This document shows, one piece after another, positions 56,801 to 64,000 of a stretch of 64,000 bases of DNA; within the stretch, counting starts at the first letter, position 1; each line of letters begins with the position of its first letter. The position numbers and the translations under genes are program-made. Under the pieces are notes generated by a model that was not told where the DNA came from, ran no database searches, and saw only the letters and a program-made list of their open reading frames with translations. This stretch comes from Branchiostoma lanceolatum (taxonomy: Eukaryota > Chordata > Leptocardii > Amphioxiformes > Branchiostomatidae), in NCBI RefSeq assembly GCF_035083965.1, contig NC_089732.1, positions 4,603,383 to 4,667,382 on the forward strand, written 5' to 3'.

Positions 56801-59331
56801 TTTGCAAATCTTCGCCAATTTTCACCATGCGACGCATATGCATGGGTAGAATACGTGACCCCTACAAACAAAATGGCCGCGTCCGGAATGTCACATTCTC
56901 ATTTTCGGCCCAATTCAGATACAAGATAACTTTGCCACTGAATTGAAGACCAATGTAGAATGATTAAGATTCATTAAAAAGAGACTTGCAGTTATTTCGG
57001 CCAGTTGCGCCATTTTGCCAATTACGATATTTTATTCTAAATGAAAATGAAACGCAATTTCAGGCGACAAATTGGCGCTGGTTTGCTCCACTTTGCGAAT
57101 GCCTTTCGCAATTTAGCACAATCCAGTGAGACACCCGCTTCATTTTTATCGGTCAGCGTTTTTGTCTCTAATTCTAAAACGCAGACCACTAAAAAGACAT
57201 TAAAAGCCTCAATAACACAACCGGGCCCTGTGTGTTGACACGGTAAACGCAAAACGGTAGCCCCGACAGTTGAGAGGGGGGCGTGCAGGAAGTAGCGGTG
57301 AAAATTCGGGGAAGTACCACAATGAAAACATGAAAATGCGGGGAACTAGCACAATAGAAACGCGTTAAGATGACACATACCAATAACGGTACCAGGCTGC
57401 ACCGAGCACGGCAGTGACGGGCACGTACGTCACAACAAGAGCGGATATCGTCGTTGCGTACGCACTAAAAGATTTACGTTATAGCAACAGTTCCAAGGAA
57501 AGTGTTGGAGCGTATGATACTAATCCATTTTAACCATGACACGGCGTTTTTGTGCATGTTATGATCAAAGTAATGAACTTTGAATGTTGGGGAAACCTTT
57601 GGTGTTTTTAATCATAATTGGACTGTTCTTTGTGTTGTGATATATAAAAAAAAAAGTAAATTATAGGAGTACTATTCGAAAAGGAACAGAAATCTGATAT
57701 GCCCGGCCATTAAGTTTTACATACTCATTCCATATTCGTTAACCAATACTGGCTCTTTGATTCTTGCGACGTTACAGCTTCTCTGGTTTTCAACTTAACG
57801 ATGCGAACCATCCAGGGCTCGGGGTCTCTTTGAATGACCAGGTAGTTCTTCAAAGTTGTCATGATGTTCTGGACAGTCAAAGCGCATGCACAAAGAGCGC
57901 GGATCGGGCACTTGGCTATTGTTTACACTCCACTACAGAACAAGCCATTCCGGGCACCCCAGCAGTATTTCCAGGTACTGCAGCATTGCATATGTACCTA
58001 CACCCCCACCATGAAGGTAGTGTGGTACAGTAAATCAAACAACAGCTGTCGCTTCCCTAATGGGTACTATCTTGTGTCACACAAGCTCTCGCTCCCAGGG
58101 GATGGTTGGCTGCTCTCCAAGCAGAGGCTAGGCTCTGGATTGTTTCAGACGGCTTTTTTGTCGTTTTTTTTAAATTCTGTCAGATTGTCTTTGTGTACTA
58201 TATTTCTAACACACACGAGGCCAGGAGATTGATACACATGTAGAAACTGTAAACGAGTCTGCCTTTCCAATATTGGACTGTACAGCCACAGCAGACGCTG
58301 CGGTCAACCCACAGACTGACCAGGATGCGACGACATAGTCTTTCGAGACTGACGGCTGCCAAACGCTACACAAAATGTATTTCTGTACTGGCACATCGCT
58401 CTTGGGGCAGCCAACTGGTGCCTGGTCATAATTGGGAAACCTATAATGTAACTTATTGGACTTTAAAGAAATCGACATTCGTGGTAGATAGGGTATCAAA
58501 CACTGCAAACACTATTACTGATTCACGGAGGTTTGTGTTCTACGGACTGTTATCAATGTCATACAGCTGGAACAGAAATATGCACACCTAACAAAGGATG
58601 ACATTTTCTCATATTATGTCATCAGTTAACTATGATATGATGGAAAAACTTAAAAAAATTCTACACAGTCTACACATATGTACATGTATGGTATCTAAGG
58701 TATTTGGTAATATCAATATTTTATGCATATTATCAATGATGCTGAAAGTTAGGACTAGGCAGTATTACAGACAGCTTTCACTCTAGTATCGACAACCTTG
58801 CGTGCGTTTTCTTTAATCCTCATGAGTCTCCATAATAAAACGATACAGAGAAATATCTCCTCATCAATAATTGATGTGAATTTCTTTTGTAATAACTTCG
58901 TCTGCGGTTCATTAACCTCCTCGGGCTCAATAGAGCCTTGAAGTAGCTGGCACGACCGACTACCTAAATATTTATCAACCTTAGAAGGCTCTGCTACTTC
59001 TATAAGACATTGTTATTCCATTAAGACATTTTTATCTCAAATATTTATGTTAACTTACTATGAATCCATATGAAAGAGAATGATACCATCTTGTTTGTTC
59101 TGGATTGTTTAATTCATCATATGCAACGAATAACACTCTAGAATTAAGTGAATTTCAGACCTGACAACTTGTGTGCTTTATTTTTGCTTCAATTCTTGGG
59201 TTAATAAACTAAGATACCGAGAAGAGGAGATATTAACTCTTTGTTTTGTTCCCCCAGGAATGGGCCCGATGACGACCCTGCTGGCCGGGTCAACGTTCAA
59301 CCTCACCTGGCATATGGCGTACGCACACAGG
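53875..59331 (+). CDS. Secreted protein with predicted N-terminal histidine (5' part only)
   Basis: Two coding exons: 53875-54022 and 59258-59331, phase-1 intron of 5.2 kb (CCCG/GTGCGT donor, CCCCCAG acceptor), then a GTGAGC donor in phase 0. Residues 1-19 form a signal peptide (MGYRTGLFVLAGLVALTSA). Predicted cleavage after Ala leaves HIRLTFPPARRYAFDFLD as the mature start, followed by a PPCG motif and, in exon 2, TLLAGSTFNLTWHMAYAHR. An N-terminal His with later His residues is the pattern of copper-binding histidine-brace proteins (LPMO or BIM1-like), but I see no decisive family motif and the rest lies beyond the window. The exon-2 pattern GSTFNLTWH looks like a beta-sandwich strand. Function is left open. 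Confidence 0.65.
54265..54464. mobile_element. Hairpin MITE (TAGCCTGG ends) with near-perfect 9-bp TSD
   Basis: The ends are TAGCCTGGGTACC and GGTATCCAGGCTA. The flanks are ATACAGAGC and ATACAGGGC, eight of nine identical. Located in the large intron of the secreted-protein gene. Confidence 0.8.
54465..56225. other. Intron sequence, nothing recognised
   Basis: Continuation of the large intron of the secreted-protein gene. No supported exon or repeat. Confidence 0.45.
56228..56325. repeat. Tandem duplication, two 46-bp units
   Basis: The unit ATTCATTCTTTCGTTAAGCC, followed by AGTTATATAAGTTGTACAAG, occurs twice with one substitution. Confidence 0.9.
56326..59257. other. Intron sequence, little recognised
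   Basis: Remaining part of the large intron. Single CTCCAAGCAGA stretches near 56688 and 58115 may be solitary ends of the TACTCTCC hairpin family. No exon is supported. Confidence 0.45.
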
Positions 59332-59475
59332 GTGAGCAATGACGTCATTTGTTTACAAACTTACTGGACAACTTTATTCCCCTTAACATGCCTAGGAAGC
59401 TATTCATACTTTTTAATATGTTTTAACTTGTTAAACAGTTATATGCACCACCACGTTAGATGCAGTACAACGGGG

Positions 59476-59599
<124 letters not shown>

Positions 59600-60405
59600 A
59601 CGAACGCTGACGAAAACATGACATTCTAGGCGAAGGTAAGGATATGGAAATAACGTTACAGGCTTGCGGGATGGCAAAGGAGACACTACGAAATGACGGG
59701 GTTGTGTAGTCACGTACAATGCCATAAATTCAGAAGTAGGCCAGGACAACTAGGGTGCAAACGCCTTTCTTCTATATCTAGCTCCCCCTTTACCTTTCGT
59801 ACCACCCAATACGTGTTGTTGCATGCATGACTGAAACATCAACTTGCAAACGTGTTTGCAATACACTTTCAACAAAGGCTGCACATATCTTGCCTTCAGG
59901 GCCGTACTGTGTCTGCATGTTTTGTTTGTCTGTTCACGCAAGGTAAAAAGGACGAAATAGAGGTTCGGGGAAGTTCAGTTAAAGAGTTTGATCCGGCCCC
60001 TAAAACATTTCTGTGGAATAATCCTTACCAGGAAACTATTCATTATTTATATGGCCAGACCATAAAAGTATTGATCGTTTGAATAGTTCTACCTGTTACG
60101 ATCCCTACAGTACTAAGCTTTAAGGCGTAGGGAAAAGCACAGAAACTTTGATTCTACTACTTCTAGCAATCTCCAAGTCTCTTTGAGACGCACAGAAAGT
60201 TTAAGAGTGTGGGCACTAGCATGATGCGCTTTATTCAGTTTGGTATAGAGTATTGGAGTCAACGTTCTTTGACGTTTTCAAATCATTTATTTATTTATTC
60301 TTTGACTCAGGCCAAAGGCCCATATTAAAAAACAACAGAGACAATTTACAAAAATCTACATATAACAACAACGACAAAAATTTGCTCCGGCTTAGTTTCG
60401 ATTAT
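59600..60405. other. No gene seen
   Basis: No supported exon. Presumably intron 2 of the secreted-protein gene. Confidence 0.4.
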
Positions 60406-60408
60406 CTT

Positions 60409-60690
60409 GGCGTTGAATGGCCGAGAGACTAAGGTCAAGGACACGAGATCGAAAGGTCACGGGTTCAATTCCTGGCGTTCCTGGACATTGTGTCCTTGGG
60501 AAAGGCACTTTACACGACTTTCCTCACTCCTGTCACTGCTGCTGTAAAGATGTGAACCTGACTTCGCTTGAGGAGGTAAAAGGCGGTGGAAGGAGAGGGT
60601 TATGCTTCGCCTTGCACTGATACCGTGCTCTAGACACAGTGGATAACAACCTACTGTGCCTATGGCTTCAAAAAGGCTATGGGACGTTCA
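60409..60690 (+). mobile_element. tRNA-Leu-like SINE
   Basis: The head GTTGAATGGCCGAGAGACTA resembles a class II tRNA, and GGGTTCAATTCC is a perfect B box. The body has TGTCCTTGGGAAAGGCACTT, also present in the SINE at 2693. No CCA-side acceptor stem closes the fold. The 3' part matches, in reverse, 13484-13650. Confidence 0.75.
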
Positions 60691-61800
60691 CCTTACCTCG
60701 ATCATTAGTTTGTTTTTGGAGTATCCGTAGGTCTGTACTGTGTAGCCGGTATAACCGCCTTAAGCCGTAACACACCGATTGTGCACGTTTGACATGAAGT
60801 GACCTTTGAGGAGCACAAATACCTGGTGGCATTCACAGACTGCCAATAACAGAGTGATTAAGTCATTATCGCGTCTCAGGTCTTCGCACATAATTTACCT
60901 CTTTCGTCTGATAGACGACATGTCTAGAGTTTCTTTTCATCCGTTACGCAATATTCTACCCTGACAGTTAGACTGAAATCACTAGCAGAACAGACCATCC
61001 ACCATGAACGTCCTTTGTAATCTCAAAGCAGATCTATAGGTTGCGAAGACCGTATCAAACTGGCAGAAGAAGTATGTTTTGCAACCTATACAAGCTCCTT
61101 CTTCCAGTTGGATACGGTCTTTGCAATCCATTGGGCCTGCTTGGAGGCTACGTCCTTTGTACGGTGTGGTCTTGTTGGACTCACCTGACACAGGTCATGT
61201 TCATTATACAAAAGATGAAAACATGAAAGGGTTTCCTTTTGTTGTACTTCTTGGAACAGCTTGAATGTGTGTAATCATGAGACGCTACACAACAGTTTAA
61301 TCACTTTCTTGTGCCCTGACATCCAGAGAGTAGGAGGTTACAACAAGATCCATTGATTTCATTAACTTTAGATTTATGGTCTTCGTGAGAATGCGCATGC
61401 ATACGTGTATGTTTTGTCCCTAGCAGTGTACTGCACTACTACTGCATTAGATGGTTTCATAACGGAAACTTTGATGCTTAAGTTATGAAATATCACCATT
61501 TTTTCAGACAGTAAAGTGATTTGACGTCATTTGGCTGTAGAAAAAAGTACAGCCAGGGATATTACAAGGGATGCACTACAACTTAGCTTCAATGATTTTC
61601 TAATGCTTTTTAATATTCATTACGCAACGAACTTTGCTGGGCAATGCCAAGCCTTCTTGAAATGAATAATCATGGTTCAAGCCCTCAAGGATACTCTTAG
61701 ATGCTTGAAAAACTATAGTCGGTATTTTGAGAGGCGTTTCGAACATGTTAAACCTCTAAAACCCGGTGTGATTCAGCAGTCTGTGCCCCCCATGGTAGCA
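60691..61800. other. No gene seen; one short hairpin
   Basis: At 61032-61125 a roughly 30-bp stem (GAAGACCGTATC pairing with GATACGGTCTT, continued by GAAGAAG/CTTCTTC) surrounds a loop of about 30 bases. No exon is supported. Confidence 0.5.
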
Positions 61801-61809
61801 GGGTTGTTG

Positions 61810-61966
61810 TACTCTCCAAGCAGAGGTTGGTGGGGAAGCACATTGTGACCGTTTTATCATATGCCCCGTTTTTCGTCAGCTATCCCCAGGGGATAGCGGA
61901 CAAAAAACCACGGGGCATATGATAAAACGGTCACAATCTTCCCCACCAACCTCTGCTTGGAGAGTA
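61810..61966. mobile_element. Hairpin MITE, TACTCTCC family, perfect 9-bp TSD
   Basis: The ends are TACTCTCCAAGCAGAGG and CCTCTGCTTGGAGAGTA. GGGTTGTTG is duplicated at 61801-61809 and 61967-61975. The arms, with GACCGTTTTATCATATGCCC, are nearly perfect, indicating a young insertion. Confidence 0.95.
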
Positions 61967-62324
61967 GGGTTGTTGTCAATGTCGACGAGTGAGTTGCGTG
62001 TAAATAATGTCCTTCATCAGCCTTTCACCACAACGTGACGTCATGACTACCGTGCCGGTTCGTACCTGGCGCGACGAGCTATTATTTCTAAATATAAACA
62101 TTTCACGGAAGAAAGAGAGGCGTGTCAATTTAGTGGTGATGAGTCTCCCATCAGTATTCAAACGACGAAAAGGATGTCAACAAAACTCTAGGTTTATGTT
62201 GATTTATGTTGATGAATTGCGCTCGCCCTGGAGCGATGTTGATTATAAATGGATTTTAATTTCTCTATAAGGGATATCCTGACAGTATATGCAGAAATAG
62301 AAAATAAAGAAATAAAAAAATAAA

Positions 62325-62522
62325 AAAATGTTCGCTGTGGTTTTAAGTTCACGGTTTTCTCGGCGACCGTTTCATCGCGAATTTAAAGCCACCGCGAATT
62401 TTTTGTCCAATACTGTAGCAGTATGTGACTTAAGCGCTGCCGCAAACTTAAACCCACCGCGAACACTCCATTTTCGCCCTAGCGCGAAATAACAACCACG
62501 CGAACTTAAATGCATTTACAGT
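62325..62522. mobile_element. GCGAACTTAAA-type inverted repeat element
   Basis: Alternating TTCGCTGTGGTTTTAAGTTC and near-inverse ACCGCGAATTTTTTG / CCACCGCGAACAC / CGCGAACTTAAATGC stretches. Relatives are at 42635 and 38195. Probably two overlapping copies. Confidence 0.6.
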
Positions 62523-62769
62523 AGAATATGCGTCGTCACGTCTTTGCAGTGGTCTGAATGATATACCCGAGTCCGTTCCCAAAATGTTCCGAAATAAGAG
62601 CCCTTCCCATGGATGGAAGAATGTTTGCAATGCAATCTCAACACACCGGTCTGTTTGGAGTCTATACGGTTGATAGAACACAGCGAGAGGCAAAGACAGG
62701 TTTTGTTGTGTCGCTTGAAATAGGACATACTGCAATTGGGGTTAGATACGACAGGTGGCGTTGTTATCT

Positions 62770-63180
62770 TCGCCGAGTACTCGGAAATGGTTCACCTTGC
62801 ATTTTTCAACAGTACTGCAGCGGACTTTGCATTTTTGTGTGTTTGTATGTAGGCAAAAAAAGTGACGGAAACGTTGATGGATCTTCATCATTTTTTGCAG
62901 GTGTGTAGAAGTTGTGAAAACGGAGGTCAAGTTCAAAAATGGTTCCCCTTGTATTTTCCGTCGGGCTTTGTGTGGATGTGTATTTGTATGTCGCCAGCAT
63001 AACTCAAGAAGCTGTTGATGGATCTGTATGATATCTAGTGGATGGGTAGGGTTTACAAAAAGGAAGGTCAAGTTCGATAATGGGCCTTCTAGCGGGCACC
63101 TAAGGAACTGCAGCAGAGCTTCAAAATTTGGAGGCATATTTTCTGAAAGTGCTATGGTCATGATTTTTGTGTGGTAGATA
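62770..63180. repeat. Diverged tandem repeat, three units of about 140 bp
   Basis: Each unit carries variants of AATGGTTCACCTTGCATTTT, then a TTGTGTGTTTGTATGT segment, then GTTGATGGATCT. The third unit is the most decayed. Confidence 0.55.
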
Positions 63181-63494
63181 GTTCATGCCACAGAAAGTAA
63201 GTTCTGTAAATTTGTGCCCCCTAGCGGCTTGTTACGAACTGCAGTGGGTGTTTTTGTTTTGACATTCGGACATGAATAACTTGAGAAGGGGTCGACAGAT
63301 CGTCGTGATATTTGATATTTACAGAGCTCAGATGGTGCTTTACATAATCAATGACTAATTATGCAAATCAGGAGCTAATTTGCATAACTAGAAAGGAAAG
63401 TTTGTTAACCCACTGCATTTCATAATCGGACATGGGACTGTCAGGTCATGTAACCAGATGGCCTTGCATAAACGTACATGTAGGTCAAATAAAT

Positions 63495-63672
63495 AAACTA
63501 TCCTCCAAGCAGAGGTGTGGGTCCTGCTGGTTTTTAACGCGTTCAGTTTAGGCATTTTTGTTCACCACGATTGGCGACATAATGAAAAGGGGACAAAATA
63601 GAAAGCCTGACAAAAACACCTAAAAACACGTCAAAAATCAGCCAGACCCACTCCTCTGCTTGGAGAGTACAC
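63495..63672. mobile_element. Older hairpin MITE, TACTCTCC family
   Basis: The ends are CTATCCTCCAAGCAGAGG and CCTCTGCTTGGAGAGTA. The arms resemble the 1463 copy (GCCTGACAAAAACACCTAAA) but with many mismatches. No TSD remains. Confidence 0.75.
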
Positions 63673-64000
63673 TATACCAAAACTGCACCACTGCTAGGTG
63701 CGGAAAAGTCACATGTACATGTACTATGTCTTTCAAAATGTGTATGATATGGAATAAAGATTTATTCTATTCATATATATTGACTGTACCATTTCATCAT
63801 CACTTTCAACTTACAACACTGCAATATCGAACCTTTGTGGCCCATATAATATCAACATACTCATATTTTTTCATGACCAGTTATAACATATACATTTGTA
63901 TCAGCACACTCTACACATATACTAGTCCTGTACCACCAAATAATTTTTAACCCCATCTAGACTGGACTCATTCGCCCCATCATAACTTCCAAATGGTATG
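63673..64000. other. No gene seen
   Basis: AT-rich sequence to the window edge. Later exons of the secreted-protein gene are presumably further right. Confidence 0.4.

Overview
The window looks like nuclear DNA of an invertebrate chordate, most likely an amphioxus (Branchiostoma). This is inferred from short exons with canonical GT/AG introns, chordate-like BRIX1 and PAIP1 genes, very dense small hairpin transposons, tRNA-derived SINEs and a young CR1-type LINE. No species assignment can be proved from the sequence alone.

Layout. (1) 0-12.4 kb: an array of small secreted-peptide genes. Four copies (A-D) lie on the minus strand and a broken, inverted fifth (E) on the plus strand. Each has a near-identical signal-peptide exon followed by a cationic helix-like C-terminal exon, joined by a phase-1 intron. 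B and C lie in a direct segmental duplication of about 3 kb. I do not recognise the family. (2) 13.2-21.3 kb, minus: a complete 11-exon BRIX1 gene (ribosome biogenesis, 391 codons by my splicing). Intron 1 is almost entirely a 5'-truncated CR1-like LINE with an intact 724-codon ORF plus a 1-kb terminal-inverted-repeat element. (3) 21.4-23.5 kb: head-to-head intergenic region holding a second, homologous 1-kb element. (4) 23.6-28.6 kb, plus: a complete 9-exon PAIP1 gene (466 codons; PAM2 motif, MIF4G domain, acidic C-terminus). (5) 28.6-34.4 kb: gene-poor, with a SINE and an AT-rich minisatellite. (6) 34.8-52 kb: four intact single-coding-exon BTB-BACK-Kelch genes (three minus, one plus) with duplicated 5' UTR exons, promoters carrying AGGTCA direct repeats, adjacent SINEs, and an orphan fifth promoter. 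(7) 53.9 kb to the right edge: the first two coding exons of a secreted protein whose predicted mature N-terminus is histidine. It continues beyond the window.

The strongest unexplained signals are the secreted-peptide array; two homologous Mutator-like elements (9-bp target duplications) in which dispersed internal motifs have changed together; repeated evidence for 9-bp target duplications among several small hairpin families, one with an in-window empty site; micro-palindromes of 26-28 bp with their own target duplications; a TTAA-flanked hairpin that supplies the stop codon of all four Kelch genes; and conserved nuclear-receptor-like direct repeats in the Kelch promoters.
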